From assembly GCA_002914845.1 (NCBI GenBank), contig JXTC01000189.1, positions 183,112 to 247,111 on the forward strand: 64,000 bases of DNA. Direction: 5' to 3'. This document shows, in pieces, positions 35,629 to 46,700 of the stretch. The notes below the pieces were generated by a model that was not told the DNA's origin, ran no database searches, and saw nothing but the letters and a program-made list of their open reading frames with translations. This DNA is from Trema orientale. Lineage: Eukaryota > Streptophyta > Magnoliopsida > Rosales > Cannabaceae. A program made the position numbers and the translations under genes. Numbering within the stretch: position 1 is the stretch's first letter; the number at the start of each line of letters is the position of its first letter.

Positions 35629-36707
35629 GTTGGCAATCCAGTAGGTATTTTTTTTTTTACTTATGTCTAGGTATTTTTTTTTTATCTATGTCTAGGTATT
35701 TTCTTTTTACTGTTAGATCATCATCTAATGGTGATCTAATGGTTATAATAAAATGCATAAAAAGACGTATATTATTAATGCTATTTCTCTCTTTTACTTT
35801 TTAATATAAAAAATATGTAAAAAAAATTTTCATCAGTCAAATTGATACATATACATAGGTAAAAAAAAAATACCTACTGGATTGGTGCCCTATATGTACA
35901 TATGCATGGTTGTTCATTCATTAGTTTTAGTTAGGGGAGACCAATAACAATGACAATATTAATACGACCGATTCGTTAATTAATTTAATTATTATTTAAT
36001 CATGTACGTACTGTAGGAGGTGGCGGTTGGGATGCACCGGATGGTGCAGATCACTGGGGATATTGCTACGTTAGGGAAGCCCAGCCGCAGTCTATATATT
36101 GCGGTGGTGATACCATTACATGGCCGGCCTTGCGTTGCTGGACAGGCTTATTATGGCCGGGGACCCATCCAACTCTCTTAGTAATCATTTATATATATAT
36201 ATATTGGTTTGATCTTTTTATGTTAAATATAATATTCTAAAATATTTGACTTAATTATTTCTTATAATCAGCAACTACAATTACGGGCAAGCTGGTGAAT
36301 ATTTTGGACTAGACCTGCTAAGCAATCCAGATCTGGTTGCGACAGACGTGGTTTTATCTTTCGAGACAGCCATATGGTTTTGGATGACTCCACAGGGTAA
36401 TAAGCCGTCTTGTCACGATGTTATCATTGGGGCGTGGACACCAACTGAGGCTGACGAGAAAGCTGGACGATTTCCAGGCTACGGTGTGATCACTAACATA
36501 ATCAATGGTGGAGAAGAATGCGGTAAGGGTGAAAATGCATACGTGGCCGATAGGATCAGCTTCTATGAGAGGTACTCTGGCCTGCTAGGAGTGAGCCCAG
36601 GGGATAACTTGGATTGCTACAATCAAACTTCTTTCAATTTGGGTCTCATGAAGAATATTTATCCAGGCCGATATGGAGTTCTGAAAATGCCTGTCGACCA
36701 AGCATAA
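35077..36707 (+). pseudogene. CHI4: class I chitinase, frameshifted by a GGCC duplication
   Basis: Exons 35077-35551, 36017-36180 and 36272-36707, all GT-AG and closely matching CHI3 (signal segment, short hevein domain, SPPPP hinge, GH19 with Glu in SHETTG and in WGYCYVRE). In exon 2, CHI3 reads TGGCCTTGC-like sequence where CHI4 reads TGGCCGGCCTTGC, a tandem copy of GGCC at about 36123-36130. Exon 2 is 164 bases against 160, so the frame shifts and meets a TGA early in exon 3. Everything after the insertion, including the substrate-cleft part of the domain, would be lost. Exon 3 is otherwise open in its old frame and ends LKMPVDQA. Intron 1 carries a MITE. A recent loss or an assembly error are both possible. 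Confidence 0.85.
35628..35890. mobile_element. MITE, family member 2, in CHI4 intron 1
   Basis: Inverted ends GGTTGGCAATCCAGTAGGTA / TACCTACTGGATTGGTGCCC, 263 bp, same family as 23638-23881. TATATGT flanks both sides (35621-35627, 35891-35897). CHI3 intron 1 has the empty site (AAATATGTGCAATGCATGG). An (AT)n tract of about 40 bases adjoins the left end. Confidence 0.8.
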
Positions 36708-37179
36708 TAAATATCGGACGATCTATAATAAAACTAGTTTTCTCATGTATCATCAAGAGAAAACTAGCTGGCTTTCTAAATAATCGAGTGCAAGCTCTTA
36801 GGATTTCCATTAGCTAGTGGTAATTCAGTAGCTCGCTCTCTCTATCCATGTAGGTTGATCAAGATATTTCTATTAATCATCGTATGGTATGGCGAATAAA
36901 AAATATATATTTTATGGATCAATGATGTTAATTGGCTATCTGTTTGGCCTTGGATATTGGGTAAGTATACTCTAAAAGTAATTGATCACAAAATCAATAA
37001 TCCTTATTATAACTCTTTCTTTTTTTCCTTCAAAAAAGTCTGTTTTGTTTTTTTGGTTGTTTCAAGAAAATAAAATGATTCCAAATGGGAAATTTAACTA
37101 CTAAAATTGTGGTAGTTCACAAAATGTAATTTATTCCTGTCAACTTTAAAAGTTTATGTATCTTAAAAAATGGTATTTT
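36708..37179. other. 3' flank of CHI4
   Basis: Non-coding, collinear with 27268-27759. Confidence 0.5.
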
Positions 37180-37472
37180 ATTCAAAAAAATTTATGACTA
37201 AAAATGACATTTAGGCGTAACTAAAAAAATTTCTGACTAAAAGATAATATTTAATCATAACTCACAAGCTACTACTAATGTACTTTTAGTCAAAATTTTT
37301 TATAATGAAATTGGTCACAACTAAAAATATATTTAGTCACAATAAATTATATTTTTATGACTAAAACTTTTAGTCACGACATAATATAATATTGATATTC
37401 TTTATAGTTATAAATTTTTTACTTTTACTCACAAATTTTGTTGTGACTAAAATTGAAGTTTTTTTTGTAGTG
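37180..37472. repeat. CACTA-like terminal fragment, block B
   Basis: Same TTTAGTCACAA-type words as 27760-28027, ending TTTTTTTGTAGTG at 37472, a better match to the CACTACAAAAA terminus than the block A copy. Confidence 0.55.
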
Positions 37473-38557
37473 TTTCCCTTAGGAGTTAAGGATGAGTTTT
37501 AAATTTGGTTGGATAAAATTTCTTCTTAGAGAATCTGTTATTGAAAAAATTTATGCTTTTAATTATCACAAAAAAAAAGTTTATGCCTTTTTTGTAGCAG
37601 TTTGTCTATCTCAAAAAAAAAAAAAAAAAGTGCACAAGTATTGATTTTTCCTATTTTGAAAAATAAAAGGGAATATTTTTGGATTTTGGGGGGAAAAACA
37701 AGTTAATTAAATGAAGTGTTTTGCCATTATAGTGATGTTGCTTTTGGCCATGTCAGAGAATTGTTGGTTTTAGGATAATCCCTAAAAAAAAAAAAAATTT
37801 CCGTGCTTTTGGATATGTGGTACAATGGTAGTAGTGATATGGAATGTGGTCCACCACGCCCCGCGGTGGAATAATGATGATGAAAATGGACATCAGAGAC
37901 GTTGCTAAAATGATTTATCACGATAAGTTTGACACCATTGGCCGGATCGATGGAGTTGGTGCGTGCCTTTAATGTCCAGCCAGTTCTATATGTGACCAGC
38001 AATATTAAATTTTAAGGATGTAATTCAGATGGTACCTGCGCCTGTTCCTGCATTGATTCGGAAAACTACAAATTAATTAAAGGGTGGTATAATAATGCAA
38101 AGAAAGTTCAAGGCAAGTTAGGTCGGTAGAGGAATATTACATTAACAAACTAATTATAATTAGAGTACTATTTTGTAATTCCATTGTAGCATAGTACTAT
38201 CTTGGATTTTGAAGCGCCAAGTTGAAGAGGGAACAAATCCCACAAAGATACAATTTTTGGATTGCAGTCCCAAATATTTTCTTGGTAGTCTTATTTACCA
38301 AATTTCTATACTTTTGATTATTTAGTAGATGGCTCCATAGCTACATTACAAGATATACAAATTTCGTGAATTTGCCCGTTATAGTTTTTCTTTTTCCCCT
38401 TTTGAAGTGTTTGGTTTTTCTGTAGTCTTCCTTGACTAGACGTACTCTTTCTTCTTATTTTAATAAATTCATCTCAGATAGGTAAAAAATAATAATAATA
38501 ATAAAAAGAAAAAGAAAAAGGGAAATGCAAAATACAATAAGAGTTTGACGATCAGGC
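37473..38557. other. Intergenic part of block B, no gene seen
   Basis: Collinear with 28.03-29.45 kb. No conserved frame. Confidence 0.55.
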
Positions 38558-38619
38558 AGTGGCGGACCACTTTAAGGCCCCATGGATTTTTGTGAAAAAA
38601 TCCTATATATATATATATA

Positions 38620-39392
38620 GGGTCATGTTTCAATGGAGTTTTTTGTTTTTGCTCCATGGATGGATGCTTTGACCAAGTTGAAAATAACTTGCAATAACAA
38701 GTCATTTTTACCTACAACCATTCTCATTCTAATTTTTTAGAGAATTCTCTTTCCATTTAATTAAGAATAAGATTTGAGAATAATTTTTTAAGGAAAATAA
38801 TTTGGAATAGTTTTTTAAGGAATTATTTTTAATTATTCTTATTTAATATTTTGAGATATATGATTTTTTTTTTTGAAAGTGTTTTAATAATATTTTTTAA
38901 GATACATGTTTGGTCTTTTTTTTTAATTATTATTTTAAGCATTTCCACGTTTTCCACTTTTACCAAATAAAAGGTTACAAGGATATCCACGTTTTTCACT
39001 TTTACCAAATAAAAGATTAGTTAGTTTTATTTTTTTTAGACTAAATACATGTTAATCATGATAAAAAAAAATTCACGTTAGTTCCTTACAAAAAAATAAC
39101 GTTAGTTATGCTTAAAAAAATGTTAGTTCCCTGAAAATATATATATATATAAATACGGTTAGAATTTTATTGTTTTTTTTAAAGGTAGTATTTTATTGTT
39201 TTATCTATTCTGAAATCATGAAAATAAATTTAATATATACATATATGTACACTAAGATTATAAAAAACATCAAGTTTCATATATGACTCCTTATCAAAGT
39301 AAATTTTTTAATGCTTGCACCTATTTATGACTCCATGAGAATAATAATCAAAGTAAATTTTTTAATGCTTGCACCTATTTATGACTCCATGA

Positions 39393-39424
<32 letters not shown>

Positions 39425-40760
39425 GTTCCAAAGGCCAAGAAAATCCATTAGCCTATTAGACACATTTTAAGAGTAAGGGAAAATATTATGGGTATGACTA
39501 ACTTAGGCCTAAAAGAGTTTTTGCAGATAGTTGACTTTAATTGATATCATAAAATTGTGCCATAATTTCATTACAGTAAATCCGATCACTTCTTCATGCA
39601 ATCCTGAGGCAAAGTTATTTATTCATTTTTTTTTTTAATGAAGATGAGGATCCAAATCGCCCATGAATGCAAGAACCTTATGAAGGCCAAAAATAAATCT
39701 CAAACTGCTTACCAAACACAAGAAGGCCTAGTAAGTTATTCAAAATAGTAAAAGAGTGTCAATTATCGACATTGCTATAAGAAATTTAACATAATTTGGG
39801 ATTAGCCGCCATACCATTCCTTTACCTTTACACATCTTGGCTAATTTGTTACAAAACTTTTTGAGGAAATTACACACTATACGGTAATTTAGAAAAAAAT
39901 TTTGAAAAATATGGTGGTTTAAGTTTTTTTAAGGTGCGGTACAGTTTTTATTAAGATAAATACCATTTTTAAGAACTATTTAGAAAAATGCCATTTTTAA
40001 AAACTATTTAGAAAAATACTATTTTTTAAAATAGTAAGTAGAATCTGGTAACCAGTTTCCAGAAACTGGTAACTAGTAACCAAAGGTATTTATAACTGGT
40101 ATATAACTTGTAACTAGTAACCAGTAACAAGTTTCCAGAAACCGGTAATAAGTAACTATTTTAAAAAATAGTATTTTTCTAAATAGTTTTTAAAAAATAT
40201 TTTTTTTTAATAAAAACCATACGAAAATTTAAAAAAAGCCTAAGTTCCGTATTTTTTTAATTCTTTTAGTTTTTTATATGTAAAAGTGATAGAAACCCAA
40301 ACTTTTTCACATCAAAAACTACCCAACTTGAAAAGTCCACACAAGCCCAATTGTCTATTCGAGCAGCTTTTATAAAACACATGAAATGAAAAAAAAAAAA
40401 AAGAAAAAAGAAAAAAGGTTCTTGATGACTTGTCCAAATTATTCACTTGTCTAAATTATATTAAAGGGAATGAAATAAAAATATAAGAATCAAACATAGA
40501 ATGGGAATGAAAACAAAAAAAAATAATAATAATGGAAAGATGATTGAAAAGAAAAAAAATCCAACTCATAGGTCATAAACAAGTTGCCAATATTTTTAAT
40601 CATAAATAACTTTCTATATATATATATATACGTATTAATTAGATTATTCCTTTTTAAAAAATTACTAATATTATTATAACCATTAGATTAAAATCCAATG
40701 ACTCAAATTAAAGCACCCATCCATGGAGCAAAAATAAAAAACTCCATTGAAACATCACCC
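38620..40760. mobile_element. 2.1-kb element with 51-bp terminal inverted repeats
   Basis: GGGTCATGTTTCAATGGAG at 38620 is matched in reverse by CTCCATTGAAACATCACCC ending at 40760; the match runs about 51 bases with few changes (GCTCCATGGATGGATGCTTT against its partner). It is flanked by TA-rich sequence, so the target duplication cannot be fixed. There is no transposase. A 55-base direct duplication lies at 39.29-39.40 kb next to an (AAT)n run. Confidence 0.85.
39905..40253. repeat. Foldback (near-palindromic) MITE nested in the 2.1-kb element
   Basis: The two halves are imperfect reverse complements over about 150 bases each (AACTATTTAGAAAAATAC / GTATTTTTCTAAATAGTT, GTTTTTATTAA / TTAATAAAAAC). 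The centre has repeated CTGGTAAC and GTTTCCAGAAAC words. Confidence 0.65.
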
Positions 40761-41242
40761 ATATATATATTATATTATATAAGACACGTATATTAAATTA
40801 ATTAATTCATAATTTTTCTTATTAAATTTCAAATTTTCATATTTAACCCAATTTCAAAATCTTATCTTGAAATATAAAAAATCTATTTAATTTGAAATTT
40901 CTTATAGTTTACCTTCACCTCTTTTTACCTCTCTATTTTTTTTTCTCCCTAATTTTTATTAAAAACTTATTTAAATTTATTGGCTTTATTAGTCTAAACA
41001 ACTGGCAACTGTTATATGATATTATATTAGGTTACGCATAAAGTTGGAAAAAATAATTTATGTTAAATACATGTGATACTTTGTGTATTTGTACCATTAT
41101 ATATTGGTACGTAGATTAGTCCAAAATGTTTTATATTTGTAATATTTTAAAAAAGTTTTTTATTTGATTTGCATATTTAGTTATGACGTCTAATTTGTAA
41201 TACATATTATGTAAAAAATAACATGTTTGTAACTCCTATATA

Positions 41243-41860
41243 TATATATTAATATAAAGGGGCTACTTAATGGAATATTATGAATTAATTATTGAACCAA
41301 AAAGCTTTAAATTACAGTGTAAGTATAAAGATTACAATTTAAAACTCTTTAAAGAAAGGAGACGAAAAAATGGATCACAAACACAACTAAGAACAAATAT
41401 GTAGGTTACTCTGATTCTTCAAGAGAAACAAATAATAAGGACCATCAATAATTTATTACCTTCAACACTTACTCCTAGCTGCGTTCTTAGTGGGGTAGAC
41501 TGTATGAGGCCAACACCAATTGAGATCTATGCTCATAGAAAAGGAAAACAAAAAAAACAAAAATTGGCTAAAACAGATCTAAATCGGAGAAGAAATCTCA
41601 GATTTAAGAGTTAGACCGAACTATTTTTTTTTTTTTCAAATCCACACAAAAAGTGGTACTACATAAGGCAGATCTAGATCTGGAATTATTAAAACTGAAA
41701 AAGAAAAAAAAATAGGGAGTAGGAGAAAGAGGGTGAGGAGAGGAAACCGGAGAAGGAGAAGAAAAAAACCCATCTTCGGCCTCCAAGCAGGACAGCGCTA
41801 GCTTTTTTGTTGAGAGAAACCGCAAGTAGAGAGAGAAAGAAAGGACTAGGATTTTTTTTA
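41243..41860 (-). mobile_element. Retroposon-like insertion with 13-base target duplication
   Basis: TAACTCCTATATA occurs at 41230-41242 and 41861-41873 and only once at the matching place in block A, so 618 bases were inserted. The minus strand starts with pyrimidine-rich CTTTCTTTCTCTCTCTACTT and reads like a LINE leader. It has no long poly-A, so the class is uncertain. Confidence 0.6.
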
Positions 41861-42916
41861 TAACTCCTATATAGTTTTTATTATCTTCTCATAGTTTGTA
41901 AATTCTATAAAATAAATGGTTTCTATCACGAATTTAGAAGATATTTTTGAAATGAAAATTGCACTCATTATTCCATACATGAGAAAATAATGATAGCATA
42001 TCATCAAATAGTGTGAGATTGAACTTGAAAAAAAATATATAAGCAAATCGACTTTTATTGAATATATATTTTAGCTAGCTTAATATTTTAATTTTTATGT
42101 TTGTTCCCGTAAAATAGATTATTTCTGGCTCTGCCACTACCGATCAGGCTAGTCAACTAACGATGACAAAAAAGAAATATAAAACAAGAAAATCATAGCT
42201 AGAGTGAAAATAAATTTTTTTTTTCTTAAAGATGAGAGATAAAGTGGTAATGACATAAATATACGCGTTACATGTCAGGTCGTTTCTTTCTATAAGGCAG
42301 ATCTAGATCTGGAATTATTAAAACTGAAAAAAAAATAAGGGAGGAGGAGGAAGAGAGTGAGGAGAGGAAGCCGAAAAAAGAGAAGGAAAGAACCCATGTC
42401 TAGCTTCCAAGCTAGATAGCACTGGCTTTTTTGTTGGGAGAAAATGCAAGTAGAGAGAGAAAGAAAAGGACTAGGATTTTTTTTGTAACTCCTATATAGT
42501 TTTTATTATCTTCTCATAGTTTGTAAATTCTATAAAATAAATGATTTCTATCACGAATTTAGAAGATATTTTTGAAATGAAAATTGCACTTATTATTCCA
42601 TATAGGAGAAAATAATGGTAGCATATCATCAAATATTGTGAGATTGAACTTGAAAAAAAATATATAAGCAAATCGACCTTTATTGAATATATATTTTAGC
42701 TAGCTTAATATTTTGATTTTTATGTTTGTCCCTATAAAATAAATTATTTCTGGCTCTACCACTAGCGATCAGGCTAGTCAACTAAAGATGACAAAAAAAA
42801 AATAGAAAACAAGAAAATCGTAGCTAGAGTGAAAATAATATTTTTTTTGATTAAAAAGATGAGAGATAAAGTGGTAATGACATAAATATACGCACGTTGC
42901 ATGTCAAGTAGTTTCT
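41663..42916. repeat. Tandem duplication of about 627 bp
   Basis: Anchors ATAAGGCAGATCTAGATCTG (41663, 42292) and TAACTCCTATATAG (41861, 42486) are about 625-629 apart, and the following 400 bases match too, including the hAT-like right end. Block A has a single copy. Confidence 0.8.
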
Positions 42917-43789
42917 TTTTTCATGAAGAAAAAATGTTTTCATTAATAATAGAAAGAAAGTACAATACTCATTAAAGGGCATTCAGATACAAAGAAGATA
43001 TCGGTAAAAGCAAATTAAAATCAATGGAGGAATTCTATACATTTCAATAGAGTTCTCTACTTCAATTGTCTCGTTAGAAGTACTTTTCACTCAATTAATG
43101 TTGGTATTTCTTACTTCAAATCTAAAAGTTATTAGAGGGTAAATATTATTATAGGAATTATTTAGAACTAAGTAAAACAAATAATACAAATGTTGATGAT
43201 AATAACATTAAAATGATAAAAAAAAATATAAGATTCATCCAAAACCATCATAAGTCTAAATATAGATGGAAAAGATCGACAAAAATAAAAAAGAAATCCA
43301 AAAAAATAGCACATATCAAGATTTGAGTGAGTAAAACTACTACTGATCTAAATCTAGATGGAATTATAACTTTCCAAATAGAAGAATTATTTAAAGACGC
43401 ACCGAAGAAAAGAAAATATAAAACTCCCTACTGAAGAGAAAGATCCAAAAATCTCTCTTTCTCATAGGTTAGAAGAAGAAGAAAAAAGACTTCTACCAGT
43501 TAGAGGAAAAGAAAAGGAGAGAAAAGGGATCCCTTTGCATGTTATGTATAGTTCATTTGAATATACGATACAATCGTTCATATCAATTCAATAATAATGT
43601 TAAAAAGAAAAATTTAGTAATAAGGGAATTATTTCATTCACTGATCAATGGCCACGTTCAAATATTCTAATTCATCCCGTCTTTATTAAAATAAGTGACA
43701 TATAATTAATAAAAGGTTCATCGAGAAACAAATATTGACAAACCATCTTTTTTTAATTTCATATATATTTGAAGCCTTAATTAGAGTTG

Positions 43790-46700
43790 TTAATCCAGCA
43801 GCAAATTATCAAGGCCATCCGAACCAATGGCGCCGTTGGCCTTGTCTCGGAGAACAAACTTCTGCACCTTTCCAGTTGGATTAACCGGCAGATCCCCAAA
43901 TATCACAGCCTTTGGAACCATAAAAGCCGGCAAACTCTGCCCACAAAACTCTATAATCCCTTGAGAACTAGTGCCACCACTACTACCGCTACTACTGCCC
44001 TTCAACTTGACAAAAGCACACAGAGTAGTCTGGTCATGATCTGCTGAGCAATCAGCAGAAATATCTGGTCTCCGTCGTCCCACCACGGCGGCCTCCGACA
44101 CGTGCGGATGGCATAACAACACAGCCTCCACCTCAAGCGTGCTCACGGCCTGCCCTTCACAAATCACAACATCCACAGCCCTGTCTTTCATTTCTATGTA
44201 TCCATCCGGATGCCTTATTCCCACATCCCCAGTCCTATACCACCCTCCCTTGAAAGCCTCCTCAGTCGCTTTCGGGTTTTTCAGATACCCTGACATCAAA
44301 GTATTGCCCCTAAACATGATCTCCCCCATTGTTCTCCCATCGCTCGGAACGCTTTCCATTGTGCTTGAATCTTTGACATCAAAACCTTCCATCGTGATAA
44401 GGTTTCTCCCTAAACGACAACCTTTTATATCCACATCAGGCCTCCATGGTTCAATGATTGCTGGGCCAAGGGCCTCTGTCATACCGTAACCATAGCTGAT
44501 ATTGAAGCCGAGCTCAGTGACTTTTGTTAGAACCTGGACTGATGGCAATGTACCGGCAACAACGACGTCCACTCTCGACGACAATGGCTTAACATGAGCC
44601 TGATGACCTGATGCTTCGGCAAGGATGTTTAAAATGACGGGCTTACCGCACAGGTGAGTGACCTTGTGAAGAGAAATGGCGTCGAATATGATGTTGGCGG
44701 AGACATTTCTGAGGCAGACATTGGTGCCGCCAATGGCTGCCATTGCCCACGTGAAGCACCAACCGTTGCAACGGAACATGTCAACCGTCCATAGAAACAC
44801 TGTCGTTTGTCCAGTACTACTAGTGGTCATCATGCCCATGTTGAGAATGTTTGCCATTGAGTTGAGATAGACAGCTCGGTGGCTGTAAACGACACCTTTG
44901 GGGCTCCCTGTTGAGCCTGAAGTGTAATTCACTGAGATTGGATCACGTTCGTCGTTTGGTCGTATGATCTCGAACTCAGCCGTACCATGATGTGCTGCTG
45001 ATTCCAGCAGGTGATTATAGTTGAGGGTACCCGTACCTGGTGGCAGATTCTGATAGTACTGATGATGATTATAAACATTAGATGATTTTTGGTCATTATT
45101 ATTGTCTGGAATTAGAACAAGGATTGGCAGCTTGATATTCCCAGAAGTGGTACTAATTAATTGCCTGAGTGAGTCTAGTGCTCTGAGGACGACTTCAACA
45201 TATTGATGGTCGACAAAGATGAATTTGGCCTCCAATTGTTCTAATATGGCGGCTAACGTGGTCTCATCTAACCTGAAATTAAGAGCAGAGAGAACTGCAC
45301 CAGCCATTGGAACGCCAAAATGCAGCTCATACAGAGCTGGAATGTTTGGTGCAAAAGCAGCAACCTGCTCTCATTCAAAAAAGATTTTACACTGTAATCG
45401 ATTAATTAATTGATGAATGATGTTGCATGCGTCTAATTAACGTGTATTATCTAGAAGAAGAAAAAATATGTGACATTATTTAATTAAGTTGTTATTTATA
45501 ATTGTATGCTTTTTCTCTCACAATAATTATATTAACTGTCATATGAAAATGTACATCATTTAACTTATAAATCTGGACACAATATTATCATGATATACTT
45601 TAGCATCTTTCTTAATTAATTAGTATTAAATTGATATGTAACCAGTCGGGTTAAAATTCAAATTATCCACATATAGTGCTACAATTTTTTTTATCTTTTT
45701 TTTTTAAAAAAAAAAAACATCCAAGTTGAGGACGGAAAATTGAACAAATATGAGATAAAGACACGTAGCTAGGGGGAAAATTTAAAGAATTCTCATAAAG
45801 CATCTACAAAAGAACACAATTAATTGCTAAGTAATTAATTTTAATTTTGTTGGGGGATAATTTTTCCAACATGTCTAGGAAAACGACATAACGAGATATC
45901 GACCAAAGACGACATCGTTCTTGGTTGATCTCTCTACCCGACCAGAATGAAACCATACCACACAAGGGAGGGCCGAGTGGAAAGGAAGCTACAAAGCCAT
46001 GCCTATTAAGGAAAGACCCTTGTGGTCGGATTTTATGCCACTGCCCGAACAGACCCTAAATGAAAGACCAGTAAGATCAAGAAATAGCCGACCAAAACCG
46101 TAATAACATGAGTCCGACCAAGGTAAGGAACAAAGGAGAAACGGACCCAGGAAAAGCTGACATCTGGCCTAATCACTCACATACACCCATACAAGCGGGT
46201 ATGAAAGATCCCTCTCTGCCTTTGCAAGGACACGTGGGTATCGACCCTTATCTCTGGGGGACCACTTTCCAGGGACATGTGGACATTAACTCTAGCTTTT
46301 GGGGGACCACAGAACCACTATAAATAGTCCCATAATCACCTGAAAGAGGTAAGCCGCCACAAGTCTCAAAAAACCCTATTTGCCTTTTTCTCCTCTCATC
46401 GTCATTTATTTTCATCGAAGGAATCGCTAATCATTCTTTCTGTGGAGGAGATTTGGCAGGTACCACACCGGTACCACCCATTACTAGTCGGTGAAAAGTC
46501 TAGGCACAGTCTTCTTCAAGGCTGTACGGACCACGCCTACATCAAATCTGGGTTTTAGACTCCTTTGAGAGAGAACCACTCAAGGGTGCGTAGCGCGTGT
46601 TGGGTCACGGACTAAAATCTACACCAACATTTTGGCGCTAGAAGGAGGGCCCTAGCTGGAAAACTAGCCCATAGCCCAAACCAGCATCATCAAACAACTA

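Larger units (their letters stand above)
38558..42141. mobile_element. Non-autonomous hAT-like element, block B copy, with nested insertions
   Basis: Left end AGTGGCGGACCAC and right end CTGGCTCTGCCACTACC are flanked by GATCAGGC at 38550-38557 and 42142-42149, a perfect 8-base target duplication. It has no coding capacity. It contains the inverted-repeat element at 38620 and the insertion at 41243. Its right end was copied again at about 42.75-42.78 kb by a tandem duplication. Confidence 0.7.
34065..43660. repeat. Chitinase block B (paralogue of block A)
   Basis: Collinear with block A over its length, with extra insertions at 35.63-35.89, 38.62-40.76 and 41.24-41.86 kb and an internal tandem duplication at 41.66-42.92 kb. 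Its upstream 400 bases also match the gene-less copy at 32.45 kb. Confidence 0.85.

Noticed and set aside
43790-45307. Exon 2 of the ligase as a complete single-exon gene starting at 45307
   Set aside because: The frame continues upstream to 45364 with conserved sequence and a splice acceptor, and the missing N-terminus is found at 62.2-62.4 kb.
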